64,000 bases of DNA from Triops longicaudatus (lineage: Eukaryota; Arthropoda; Branchiopoda; Notostraca; Triopsidae), in contig JAGQDJ010000025.1 of the NCBI GenBank assembly GCA_022885665.1, positions 496,001-560,000 on the forward strand. Direction: 5' to 3'. Under the pieces are notes generated by a model that made no database searches, was not told the DNA's origin, and was given only the letters and a program-made list of their open reading frames with translations. The position numbers and the translations under genes were made by a program. Below are positions 24,137-36,768 of the stretch, piece by piece (the stretch's first letter is position 1; every line of letters begins with the position of its first letter).

Positions 24137-27100
24137 TCATTCAACAATGACTGGACTTTCGTTGGCGTCTTCTTCCTGCAAATGAAATAGAGAAGGAATA
24201 GTAAAAATAAAACGGCAACAGACACAAGTCTACATTATTTCTGAGGAAAAACACAATAAAGTAAAATATAAGTTAAAATAACAATTGTATGCAAATAAAA
24301 GATATGAAGTAAGTTAAATATAAAGTATGAGATTTTCAGAACATACTTGACTGGAAAACATTGGTGCGATGATGGGCAAAGCTGGCAACGACGTTTCCAT
24401 CAAACTATGGGATAGCAGCAAAGGTACGGGTGGCGTACTGACATTCGGTGCTGGCAATGATACAACAGGGTTTACATTTGTACCTATTACAATCATTAGA
24501 CACCACACATAACATGAAAATCAACGACTCACTTATGAAGTGATGCAAGTCTGGGGCTTCAGGTGCTTGACCAGACATTACGTTGCCGCCTCTGCTGTCA
24601 ACTACTTTTGGCCACTGGTCAAGATTTCCAACTTCGTCAAAAGGAGACTGTGAAATAAAGTGTCAGATTCATATGCTGTCATTCATCGGAAATACAAATA
24701 TCGAAAAAAATACTTGGAGGGGAGAAAACACTGCAGCTGGAAAAAAAGGCTTGACTTTGACGAAATTGGCATCTGACGCATTTTCCGTCACAGGAATAGG
24801 AATTAGGAATGGAATTGGTACATTGCTAGCTAGGTCCGCTAACCCGCTTTCCTCAGGAAGAGCAGTCAGTCCTTCCTGAGCAGCTGGGACATTTTCCCAA
24901 TTGCTGTCCGAGCTCACGCTGGAAGAGGCAGGTGGAGCGTCACTAATGGGTAACGGCTGCTGAGCAACAGTGGCGACCGGACTTGAAGGATTAGACCCGC
25001 GTTCAGATAGCGTTCGTATCGGGCTAGAAGGTTGGAAATAATTGGCTAAGCTAGAATTTTGGGGCGAACTGCTTCCAGAGGCAATTGAATCGTAAAAGGT
25101 GTTAGGATCGGTTAAGGATATGTCCCCGCTAGCTGCGAAAATCGTACTAGACGTGACCGGTATTGCTGACGAATGCGTGACATTTTCACTTTCGCTCCTT
25201 ACAGAAGCAGTCAAACAGGAATTAAAAGTTATAACAATTAAGCTAAGAAACTCTTACTTTTCGTTCTCAGGTGCTGTCAAAATGTCAATACCTTGTCCTG
25301 ACAATATTTGTTCGTTAGTAGGTTCCATAGTTTGCTCTGTAATCAACAAACTCGGCATTACAAAACTCCGATTCTCGCAATTAAAAGAAACGTACTTGGT
25401 GAAGGAGCTTTGAAAAGATCCGCTTTTAGTCCCGGTAAAAAGGTATCAATCCTGTCCCATGTAATATTCCACAGAGGGCTTTGGCTACTGTTTTCTCCGT
25501 TATTGCCCAAAACTCCAGCCGTATGCATAACAAGCAAAATGTTCTTCAACATCTCCGGAATGGCTTCAAACTAACAAAAATATTGTTAAATAAATAAACA
25601 CAAAATCAAATGAAAAGAAAAGGAAACAACGATAGTCTACGTCTGCCCCTCCCCCCACAAAAAAAAGGAAAATTAAAATAAAAATCCATGAAGAACTAAT
25701 ATAATAAAAAAGAAACGAATTATGTCATACAAATTGAGCTACTTCGTATACTAAAATTGACACATTTTCCTTAGCGGTAAAAATTTAAAACATTTTTCTT
25801 ACCAACAAATCGCTATGGTCAGCGTGCATGTATTTATCCATGAAATCCAGTATAGTGAGCCAAAGAGCGGTGAATGTTGGCAGCTCCAGAAGTGGATTTA
25901 AATGTTGCAAAAATACCTACAATAAGGTTTGTCATTGTACATTGCACAGTATACGTACACTCGTAAAATACCTTGGATAGCAAAGTAGCAGCTCGCATTC
26001 TAGTTTCTTCCCAATGTTGGCTGTCCTTCGGTGTACTTTGCGGCTCTAGTAGACGAGCCAGCAACGGGAACAGGACAGTGTTAAAGCACGATTCCCACTC
26101 TATTGCTGTAAGAACTTGCAAGTCGTGCATTAGCAAAGCTCTTTGAAGGTACGTCACGGCTGTTGCTCGTACCTAATATCAATTGTTTAGAGAAAGGAAA
26201 AAGAGCAATGATGATCATACCTGGCGACGTGAATCGCAACATAATCGTGCGATACCCTGTAACAAAGGACACCACCCTTTGGACCACAAAGACGGAACGG
26301 ATAAAATGTTACCGTCGCCGTCGGAAGAAGTACCCTCGGACGCCCACCACCTGTAGATCTGCGCTGCTCTCGTGTGCAGCGTGTGCATTAAGTCGAGTAA
26401 CTAAGTAACAACAATTAAAATTCACTCGGTTATAAAAATAAAAGCAAAGAAATTCTAAAATACTAATTAAACACAATAATAAATTAAATATAATAATTAA
26501 AAATATTCTCTTGCTTTGAATGCAGAAGACATACCTGGATTGATACTTGATGGTAAGCGCTCGGGAGCTCATCTGTATCGCTTTCGTCAACTTCGCTCAG
26601 ATTGAGTGGCGAAGACCTTGAGCGTTTCATGGCAGCACTATCTTCTTTGTAATTTCCCCCTTTCTTGCGTTCTGATGCTCCTACTTTACTTTCATTTACC
26701 TTACCTACCAAGAACACAGGTGAAATATGAGAAAGATCTTCCGAATTTGAGAAGTTTACCTCCATGCATGCTTGCTTCTACAAAAACACGAATGCAATGG
26801 ATAGCATTTTCGAAGTTTTCAGGTGTAATGTGTGCCACATCGCGAACTAAGAACGAGAGGCTTTCGCAGGCTTTGACGCAAGCTAAGGGATCGTGCTGCA
26901 TAAATTCACGATCATAAATCAAACGATATTGATTGCCTGGATTTTGCTGGCCTTTCAGCTGTTCAATCTCGCCTTCTTTCCCAACCTTATGGAAACAAAA
27001 TATTTAAATTATTAATTTAAATCTTAAGCCCATAATCTCACCAATATCCATCCTCCACCTCCACTGGTTACGGAAGGAGGCACTGATAAATCGGGACTGG

Positions 27101-30100
27101 AAGTTGTAGGCGTGGTTGCCGGTACCGTTAATTTCGTCCGGTTCTCCAGGGTATACAACTCCGAATCGGAAGTGTAGCCACGTTCCGATACATTGTTTAC
27201 GTCAGGGGACGGTAAGTCATTATCCCTAATGAAAGCTGGAATGCAAAAGTACATGAGCCATTCTGTGCACAGAACTTAGTCGGTTAACTCTGATACCTTG
27301 ATCGCTGATTCCCACAACTTTCGGAGGACGGGCTCCTGCACCGGCGCATTCCAACAGGGTGAACAAAATGGACCAATCTGATGCACTGTGGATGTTAGCC
27401 GCCGAAGTTTTCAAGAGTTCATGAAGACCGTATGCAACAGATCGCGAAACTCGACACAAACCAGCGGGTTTTAACAACAAAAGCATTCGCAGTGATTGTA
27501 ATACCTATTAACAGCAATTTTCTCAGTAATTATAGTAAAATAATTACTCTTATGATACCAGTGGCGCCAAATCATCCCGTCGCATTAATCTAATTCCCAA
27601 GCGTAATAAACCAACTACAGAACGTTCCAGTAAATAGGCATTTTCCGCCGCAGCCGCTTCCATAACCACACTATAGACATGATCTCGTACCAGCGTCCAA
27701 ATAGAAGTTACTCGATCTCTGAAAACGTAAGATTTAAATAAATAAATAAAAAAATAATAATCATAAACAAATATTCGGTAATATTTACACACAAAATAGA
27801 AAATATATACCTGTTTTGAATCACAATCTGAATTAAAAACTCCAAAATGAAAACGGTCATATCGTCCCGGCCTGTGAGATGGCTTTCAGGGCCGAGATCG
27901 GCGTTAATCAACGCTTTTATGAAACATTCGAGCGAAGCTATATGCAAGAATTTCGAATCCGAGATCAACTGCTCCAAGTTACACCGTTCGACGCAAGTCT
28001 TCGCTTTGGCTAAAGCTTCCTGGTCTTCTGGAGAAGGAGCTTTATTGGCAGACGAATCTGTTTTTCAAATTGCGTTAGTCTAGTTTAGATTACGTGCATT
28101 ACGTTAGTATACCAGACAAATACGAGTACAGTGAACTGAACAAACTAGTTTCTGTACGTCGGGACAAAACCTCTTCCCTTAGTAACGCAATTTTCCCGGA
28201 AGGGTGTAAGAAGTCTTCAGCCTGGAAAAAAAAATGAAAAAAAAAATAAAAATAAAAAAAAATGTAACAGTAAAGAATCAATCTAGCTTCTTGCACGAGA
28301 ATATACCTCGGTTAAGGCAGCGGGTAAAATTCTCAGTCGGCAAAACTGAATTATGCATTCTACAATATGTTTCCAGCTCTCTCGTAAAATGTCACCGTGC
28401 CGAAGGACAAACCCGAACAAGGTACGAGTAGCGTAATGAGCTTTTAGATTGTATCCAAACGATACTGCTTGCTGGCTGGGTGTCTGCGACAAATCAATAA
28501 TGAAATAAATGCACTTAAGTGCAGAAATTGTGTCTCTTTACCTCGTTTGAGTTCAAAAGCGTAGTGAACTTGCCGAAAGTGAGAATCAAATTCTCAAACG
28601 CATCAACCATCCCATAATGTGAGGCAATAGTAGCACATTTCCTACAAGAATAAAAATACGAATGAAAATAAGAATTAAAAACAATAAGATTCTCCTAAAA
28701 TTTAAAATCGGAATTAATATCAAAGAAAAAAATTGAAATAAAATAATTAAAATAGTATAATTAAAAATATGAGGTGCAATGAAGTGAAAATCAGTGAAGT
28801 GCTACATTTCTTTTCAAATTGAGTCGACGCTTACTTGAAACCGCCAACTGCTTTCTGTACTACTTTTTCGTCCATGCTTTTATCGAAGAGATAGCTTAAG
28901 GCAGCTACCGCAGGTCCCCACAGGAGAGAAAACAGGTCATGGTCATACAACCCATTGGGCGCGTGGATATAATGACCGTCCTTCGTAGCACCTCTGCGCA
29001 GCAAAACCTTCCATAGATAATTTTCTTTGACTAATCCAGTCTGCTCAGCAGGCATAACAATTTCCTCGTTCCTAAGCATACTTCGGTAAACCTAAATATC
29101 AATGACCTTTTTAGTATTACTTGATCGACGAATAAATAGTTTCCAGCATTTCGTGATCAAAGTCCTGCCCACCGTTGACTTTACTCAAGTTTTTCTTAAA
29201 CTCTTCAACTGTCATGGGAATATTCTGTTTTTTGACATTATGGTTATGTTGGTCGACGTTGAGCATGATAACGGCGTACGCCAAGGTGAAAGCCGAGTCT
29301 GCATTAACAAACGGTTCCCCAACAGACACCTGACAATTCATAGACAGTAATTTAAATGAAAGATGTGCGTCAGTGTCACAAGAGCTTACGTGCCAATGCT
29401 CTGCGAAATGTTCCATAAGCACAGAAATAACGGGAGCTTCTCCTGGCAACCGAAAAGCTTCCAGGTATAAGCGCAACGCTTCGTCAATGCGCTTCCCACG
29501 AAAGTCGAACGACCTTTGGAATAAAATAATTATTTATAATGATAACAATTTAAGGATTTTAATATAATTATTATGTAATTATTTAATATAATAATTACGT
29601 AATTATTTAATATAATAATTATGTAATTATTTAATATAACAGTTATGTAATTAGTTAATATATAATTTATTTAATTATTTAACATCCATAACAAGCCAAC
29701 AATGAAAGGAATTTATTAATTTTTTTCAACAATGAACTTCAAATCTACTCTACAAAAAAAGCCAAAAATTACGAGAGAATGTGAAATAACTACGGGTGAA
29801 TCCATTGAAAAATTATGATTTTGAATTCCTCCTTACTTCACAAATGCTTCCAAAACTTCTTTGTTATTCCTGTTACTGACGTACTCCCCGATCATTTTCT
29901 TATCTAAGCGTGGATTTTCTCTTAAGAAGTGAGCGACTTCTTTAGGGTCTAACGGAGTAGACAAAAGACCGTTTTCTTGCAAGTACTGGATGCCTTTACT
30001 GGGTTTCACATTGAATTGTTCCGCGCCAGAAAGTAGTAACTGCAAAAAGAATGTAAGAATACGAAAAATAATTAATCATCGAGTTATATGGGGTTAAAAA

Positions 30101-33100
30101 CTCGGGTTTTAAGCCCAACGCACCTTTTTCTTGTGCTTAAGTGCCATAAGCTGCTCATGGGATGGGATGTGTTCTGATGTTTTCGCCCTAACCTTCTCTC
30201 TAGGTCCATGAGACTCATTCATGGAGTTTGTTACTGCATTGCTGCCATTCCTTTTCTCCACTGAATCTTCACTGTCTGTAATGAACAGAATATTGATTTA
30301 TACAATCCATTAAGGTTCAAGCTAAGCTACTTACCAATTGACGAAGAGTCTTCTTTACGGCTTAGTACACGGCTTTGACAGTGCGCTTCGATGGACTCCA
30401 AGACCGTAAGTAAGGCATCCACGGACAGTAAATGCGTTGAATAGACGCCCACCACAGGAAACGCATTCTAAACACAGTTTAAATATTCGAACTTCAAGTT
30501 AGACGTCATTATCATATTTAATTAACTTACTTTTGATAAAATTTTTACTAAATCTTCGAAAAGATCTGACGTGTAAAGGTCGCAGTCGTAATTCAGGTAA
30601 AGTTCGGTTAAAAGACCGGGAATGCGCCATAGCTGAACGATGCAATCTTAAAAACAAATCGTGTTACACCACAGACTAACTGCGATTGAAAAATTCGAGA
30701 TTACCTAGAGCAATTTCTTTCCGTTCATACGGTATTTTGTTAGACTCGGATGCAGCGATTTCCACCAAACGCGTGAAAAAACCCTCTAGTTGAAACTTTA
30801 ACTGGGTGCGCATGGCCTCGAAGAGCAAGAAACACAAACGTATTGCTGAAGTGTAAATCGATAACCTTTCGGCAGCAAGCAACTAAACAATAGCCATAAT
30901 TAGCCATCCTGGGATTAATTCTACCGATTTCAAATAATTACAGCGAAGAGGTATTTGCAAGTTTCATCCTGGATCAAGGATAGAAGTGACGACACATTAG
31001 GCAAGTAATCTCCCGCCGTTTCGACTGCTATAGTCAAAAGGCGTAACCCTATTTGGTTCATAACTTCCGTGTTCTGACGGTCCCGAGGATTAATTAAACT
31101 AATTAAGAAGCGTAAGAGTTCTTTGACGCATGGCAAGCTATACGGGACGAGCACAATACCACCTTAAAAAAAAAAAATTGAAGTCAAAGTCGTATGCAAG
31201 CTCCTTAGTAATCCTGCAGCCTTACTTTCTTCAATGGTAGCTGGACTGGGTAGAAAACGCACCCCTCGTGGGTTAATGTAATCTTGATTAGCTGACGATG
31301 TCATGCTTAGTGTCTCAGGATCAGAGCTAAAAGCGATGCTGTCAACGGATTTTGCATCGCAATTCTCCTCGGGACTTCGATCCTCCTCCGACTTTAAGCT
31401 TGAGGTCAAATCGGCTTTCTCGTAACTTTCACTTTCTTGCTCAGCAGACGAGATAAAAAAAGAACGATCTAACGGGTTTTCCAATTCTTCTTGATTATCT
31501 CGAGTTTCCGCTCCGTCCACTCCTACTGGCTGGGGAGGGGTCTGGTAAACATCGACCGTTACTGCAGGAATGTGTGCAGCAACTTCCTCTTGACCTTCGG
31601 CTGGTTTTTGAGCATCGCTAGTAGGTTCAACTTCAGAAGTGACGGCAGGGATGAATTTGGCGGAAGCTTGAATCACAACACTCTCCTCCGACAGGCTTCC
31701 TTTCGGAGGGCGTGGCCTAGAAGTCTTCTTTTTCGTTTTACTCGTTTCGAAAGCACCAGTACGCATCTTTAACTTCTACACACACAAAAAATGCAAATTT
31801 CATATTAAAGAAAGTAAAAATGAAATAAGGAACGAAAATTTAACAAGAATATAAAAACAAATAACGAATAATAATAATAATAACACGCGACTACACTGAA
31901 AACAAAGAATAAGGTTAAAATGAAAAAAAGGAGAAATTCGGAAAGAGTGATCAATCTGTTGTTCCTTTTAATATTTTCCGATTAAAACGGACATAAATAC
32001 AAACAGTAAAAGATATAAACAGAAATAAATAGATACAGAAGAATCTTATTACAACGAACACCTTAGTAGCAAATTGTCGGATAATATACATTTTATAAAG
32101 TCCCGAATTATGTAAATCTTTTTTTTTTCCTAAAAAAAGCGTTCGATATGACGAACTCTGGATATATCAGAGAATTTTTCTGGTCTCAATAGGGTCGTTT
32201 ATAACTAGACTTTACCGTACAAAGAATGAAAACACAGAATTATTAAAAAAATATATAAATAAATTAAAACAATTAAAATATAAATAAAATCAAACATAAG
32301 AAACCAAAACTAAATATAAATAAACATTAATAAACAAAAAGTGTAGTTATGGTTGTAGCAGAATAAGGCGCAAAGAAATCGAAACCTTGTGAACTATTTA
32401 CTCTATAGTTTACGCCTTTGGTCTCTTCTGGGAGATTAGGCAAATGCAGAAATAGCCACCGAACCATATCACAAAGTGCGTGTTCTGCAGATTTCCGAAG
32501 TAATTCTAGAAGAAATATACATTACGAAAATTTCGTAAAACGTCGTGTATGTCTTACCGCTTAGACGAGACTCGAAACAAATACGGAAACAACTTTGCAT
32601 TATTTCGCACACGTTCTCATTGGTTAATAACGAACCAGCTGGGCTTAAGAGTAGGGCTCGTAAAACCTGTAAAAATAAGAGAAAAATCGGTAAAATTCTG
32701 CTCACACGAAGATTAAGCCTATAACCTGTAAGATCTTCATTAAGACGACTTCGTCGCTACTGGGATCTGTCCCGACAAATCGAGCATGTGTAACTGCGTC
32801 CGCGATATTCTGCACAGCAGCTGAGGTAACTTGGTCCTGAGGATCTGTGAACAGTCAAGTGTAACTAAGGATTTAGTAGAATGTTCGCTGGTACCTAGAA
32901 ATCCGTAGGATATGAATTTAAACACGGCTGATAACGCAATTTCTGTGACAGTCCCGCTGGTATCCTCCGATCGAATTACTTCCAGGAATGGATCTACAAA
33001 AATAAAAAATCGTTATATAGAAAATTAAATTATATTTAATTGTAGAACACACTCAGAACGATATCCAAATCCAAGGAAGCTAGAGTTTTACGGTGGTTCA

Positions 33101-33321
33101 AAATATTCTTTAGCTCCTGGAATCTTTGCATCAGATGATCCTGTTCTTCTTCCTATAATGTGGTGAAAAACGTAAATTTAATTTTGGTGAACATTTGGAT
33201 TTCAAAGAAAGTTTACTTGATAAGCATGTGAAGACCATTTGAAGCCTTTCCTCATCGCAGTATATAGTATGGATATTTCTCCCAACACAACGTACAGACC
33301 GTGGCCCGGTAAACGATCCAT
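24137..33321 (-). CDS. GBF1: GBF1/garz, Golgi ARF guanine nucleotide exchange factor
   Basis: Large Sec7-family GEF that loads GTP on ARF1 at the cis-Golgi to recruit COPI. The gene has more than twenty exons. The first, 33217-33321, begins MDRLPGHGLYVVLGEISIL; the last ends EEDANESPVIVE with a stop at 24139-24137. DCB domain segments at 32.4-33.3 kb include SAVFKFISYGFL and ENVCEIMQSCFRICFESRLS. The HUS region is at about 30.3-31.2 kb (GGIVLVPYSLPCVKELLRFL, PVVGVYSTHLLSVDALLTV). The Sec7 domain is at about 29.1-30.05 kb, with the catalytic glutamate in FRLPGEAPVI and AYAVIMLNVDQHNHN. HDS domains follow (ALTYLQRALLMHDL-like, TRMRAATLLSKVF, VMHTAGVL) and then a Ser/Pro-rich tail. The exon at 31.2-31.77 kb encodes a low-complexity acidic linker before the HUS region. 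Nothing suggests decay. Confidence 0.95.
29561..29680. repeat. 24-bp tandem repeat, five copies
   Basis: Units starting at 29561, 29585, 29609, 29633 and 29657, each of the form AATATAATAATTATGTAATT plus ATTT with a few changes. All A/T except rare G or C. It lies in the GBF1 intron between two Sec7-domain exons. Confidence 0.85.
31775..32390. other. GBF1 intron, AT-rich
   Basis: Larger than other introns of this gene. It holds A/T low-complexity DNA, including an (AAT)n run near 31867-31884, and no coding exon was seen. Confidence 0.5.
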
Positions 33322-34097
33322 TTTTATGACTTCTCTTATTTATTTTCCACTTAATTGAAAAGGCAGTTCTTTGCCAGTTCCACCCACAGAGCACCAATGT
33401 CTAAATTTTTCTGTCGTATTTTTTACAGCCTGAAATTCAAGGACTATTCACAAAAGTATCTCTCGCCATATCAGGGTGACCGAAATGTAAACACGTCATA
33501 TTTGTTGCGCCTAGATTCTGGAAGACGAACCCTTCCAACTCAATACACAGTCTTCTCGGTTAATCGAATATTACGTATCCGTACTCCGAAAATTGGTAAC
33601 CAATCTTTGTTGCGACCTTTAGCACTCATTTTTGCCTTGCTGTGCCATTGAATTCGATTATCTGATTTATTTTATTATCCGAATAGTTTCTTAGTATCGT
33701 TTCGCATAACCGGAGTTAGTCTTGAAAAATGACAATCAAAAGAAAGCGAATGGCTAAAATCAAAATATGATTGATTTTCTTCCATTTGTCAGTTTCATTT
33801 TTAAAATCTTTCACTTATGGTAGCTCTTTCTATATTAATAAAAAATCCCTTGTAATAGTTAACACACGCTCAACACAATGCATTTCTCCTGACATATTTG
33901 AGAACTTTCTCACCTTGATATTCTATAATGGATTTTCAACAATTTATTTTTACCACTGCTTTAAAAGTGAAATCTTTTTCTTTGTATTTTTTATGTATAT
34001 CACTCGTACACAATTTGCTCAAAACTAAAATTACTATGTGATAGTTTGTGTGCTACCCTTGCGATTCAGTAATTACATAACTTTTTATTAAATTACA
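33322..34097. other. GBF1 upstream spacer
   Basis: AT-rich sequence with no supported exon; it should contain the GBF1 promoter. A 98-codon plus-strand frame (33355-33651) overlaps the GBF1 5' region and has no family resemblance. Confidence 0.4.
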
Positions 34098-34106
34098 GAA
34101 TTGTCT

Positions 34107-34349
34107 ATGGGAGCGTGCTTGTCGAACCAAACTCGGGGAGAAGCTGCCTTTCGGAAGAGCCGTGACTCATTTGAAAGCATGAGTGCCAAAATGCCTTTAG
34201 TGAAATTTGCTTCTACTCCTTTGCCACTGCGTAGAAATAGGGTAAAATCGCCTGATTCATTATTGAACGATAAGGGGAAAATAGTATTACGCAAATCGAG
34301 GCAAATTTATTACGCAAAACCATTTCAAGACTCTGAGTTATGTCGGTAA
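34107..34349 (+). CDS. Candidate acylated small ORF or alternative first exon
   Basis: An 80-codon frame starting MGACLSNQTRG, preceded by an acceptor-like TTATTAAATTACAG ending at 34097. Gly2, with Ser at position 6 and Cys at position 4, is a typical N-myristoylation plus palmitoylation signal. The rest is basic and Ser-rich (FRKSRDSF, PLPLRRNR, IVLRKSRQIYYAKPF). I recognise no family. Inside the frame, after codon 45, AGG|GTAAAA at 34241/34242 is a usable donor in phase 0. It would join in frame to the CCSER-type exon at 37004. It may therefore be a membrane-targeted alternative first exon of that gene, a separate microprotein, or a chance frame. Confidence 0.35.
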   Translation: MGACLSNQTRGEAAFRKSRDSFESMSAKMPLVKFASTPLPLRRNRVKSPDSLLNDKGKIVLRKSRQIYYAKPFQDSELCR

Positions 34350-36768
34350 CCAGTTGATTGTTAGCTATGCTACGACTCTTTTCGGAGCCACGTTTGTACC
34401 GAAGTTGATGGTGATCTGCAAGGCGCCTGTTCGGCGCCGCACGTCTTAGTATTTCTATTGATCCATTTTTGCCCGTCGCAATATGTGTTAGTGGTGCGCC
34501 AGTAACTGCTTTGCTTCAGTTCATGCTTAGGTCACGGATGTACTCGCTTCCAGTAGAGCTTTAGTTGTATACTTTCCTTAAGTTTTCTTCTTATCAGCGT
34601 AGTAAAAGCTGCGTATTCCAGTGACGAAACAATGGAGAAGCGCGAAATGTGTACGCAAACCTGTGATCTGGTACAAACTTAATTCTTCCTCATTCTCCTT
34701 GTACCCATGTTACGTCTTACAAATGGCTTGTATTTACTACTTTTATAACGGCCACACCGTACCGTACCTAACCTGTTACCTATTATTAAGATTGTGTGAA
34801 CTTGCCATGGGCTAAGGAAGTGACAACTAAATCGTTGCCTTGGTTTCGTGCTGTTTAATGCCGTTAGCGAGCTTATTTTCTCTTTTTACGTAACACTAAC
34901 GTCGTAAACAATGCACAATTCCCTAATCTAAAAATGATGCACAAATCTAAAAGAAAATAACATTAATTTGAGAGTGTATGATAAGATTTCATTAACGTTG
35001 TCACGCATTATTTGTGTATATTTCTATTGCTGCATATTTCTGTCACGCAGTGGGAGTTGCCTCTTTTACCGCTTAGTCAGTACAGGCCAAGTATCGTTTA
35101 CTATTCGTTATTATTTCGTGCTTGGCTTATGCACGCTTCAAATTAAGCTAACGTCGGAAAAGGCGCATCAAGGCGAAAAAGTTTATTGTCTAGTCTCCGT
35201 TCTCACGCAGTACGTTCCTTATGAACTGGGTCGTTTCAGCTAAGCTACTGTATATAGACGTTAAGGCTAATGGATCTCGCTTCTGGCCAGTGCCCGTCCC
35301 CATAATAGAACCTTCCCTTCCTTTTCGTGATAGTTTCTCTAATTACCGTGTTACTTGAGTCTAGTCCCACCGCTACAATTCGTACAAAGGAATCTAGAGT
35401 ATTTTCAGTCAAAGCGTGGCTGACAAGGCATTGAGTGAAAAGTCGCCTTTCGGTCCGCAAGTGTTGACCGTACTCTAGTGCTCACACAAAAAAGGTCGAA
35501 TTTACGGCATCGACCTTTTGTCAGCGAGTGAGTCACAAGTTCTACAGACTTGCAAAGTTCTTGTTTCGGAAAATTCGATCAATATTCAAGTAACTGAGAC
35601 CGCCAACGTGCAAAAGTGCTCTCACAAGAGGAGTTTCAAGAAAGAGAAAGTAATCGTAAATGTGACGGTGGTAAAAAAAATGTGGAGTTTCGTGTGGGCA
35701 GAAGTAGTACCTTTGCATGGTTTTTTACTAAGTTGTGAAATTCTATTTGTCACCTGCATATATCATGCTCGTATTTTCGTAGAGAAACGTGCCAGGATCA
35801 CGGTTGTCGTGTGGTCGAGAATTTAAGCTTTCGAAAGCTGTTCGAGCTTTATATTGAGACCTTACTGTTCCTCTTTAGAAAACCAATTTTGTGTGGTAGA
35901 TAAGTGGATGGTCCAACAAGCATTGTGAGCGGATCATTTTCGGAAATTAAGTTGCCATCCCGAGCTCCCCACTATTGACTTTTTCCGTCCATTTTAATAG
36001 TCATGTAAATGTGTAAAAAAATATTATAGAGTATATATTATATGTAAAAGATATTAAATAGTATTTTTTTCGTGGAAGAATGCTTTTTTATTATTTAAAT
36101 AACTTAAAACAGCTATTTTCTTTATGTTTTACAAGTCTTAGGTATATTTATTAGCATTAACAAGGATAGTTAACGAAGTATTGCTTAGCTACGGTTCTTT
36201 TTAGATATCTAAAACAGCTAAGAAATAGTTTTAAAAATATCGAACGAAAATCTCAAATCTCCAAAAACAAAAGTTGTAAGTCGCGTGTGATTAGTGAAAC
36301 CTTAGTCTTGTGAAAGATTTCTTGATATGCATGGCTGCTATGTTTCCCGAAGTTTCAACGTTTTAGGAAACGCTTCTGTCGAAATAATAGCGGCAGTCTA
36401 CGGCAGAAGAATGCAATATGCTTTTGAAAGATTTTATTTACTTGCAACTCCGATTCGTAAGCTGATTCGATTGACTCATAAACAAGCAAACAGCTTTTGT
36501 AGCTCTCTTGCTCTCGTGATCGTTCACTCTTCGATTTCCACGCTGTTTTTCCATTTTTATTTCTTGTTAAATTTCGTAGAAAGTTGTAGAAAAATTCGTT
36601 CCTCAATTTCGCACTTTTTTCTTTTGACGGACTAAGCGTGTACTACCTATTCCCCATTCGTCAATGTAACTTTAAACCGTTTGACGAAATTTCCCTTTGT
36701 CTATTTCACTATTTACATCGCTTCAGGAATATCGAATGTTCTAAATGCAATAACGCTCTGAAGAATGC
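34350..36768. other. Non-coding region upstream of (or within) the CCSER-type gene
   Basis: No supported exon. Open frames at 34968-35243, 35518-35826 and 36327-36635 lack family resemblance or splice context. A perfect 10-bp hairpin sits at 35490-35519. Confidence 0.4.
35490..35519. repeat. Perfect 10-bp inverted repeat (hairpin)
   Basis: AAAAGGTCGA at 35490-35499 pairs with TCGACCTTTT at 35510-35519 around a 10-base loop. The T-run at its 3' side is incidental for a eukaryotic polymerase II region. Confidence 0.55.

Noticed and set aside
31164..31203. Extension of the GBF1 linker exon into LHTTLTSIFFF
   Set aside because: It reads past the likely donor into the intron's T-rich tract; the next GBF1 exon begins GGIVLVPYSLP.
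35518..35826. 102-codon frame as a gene
   Set aside because: No family resemblance, no clear start context, and it overlaps a hairpin; likely chance.
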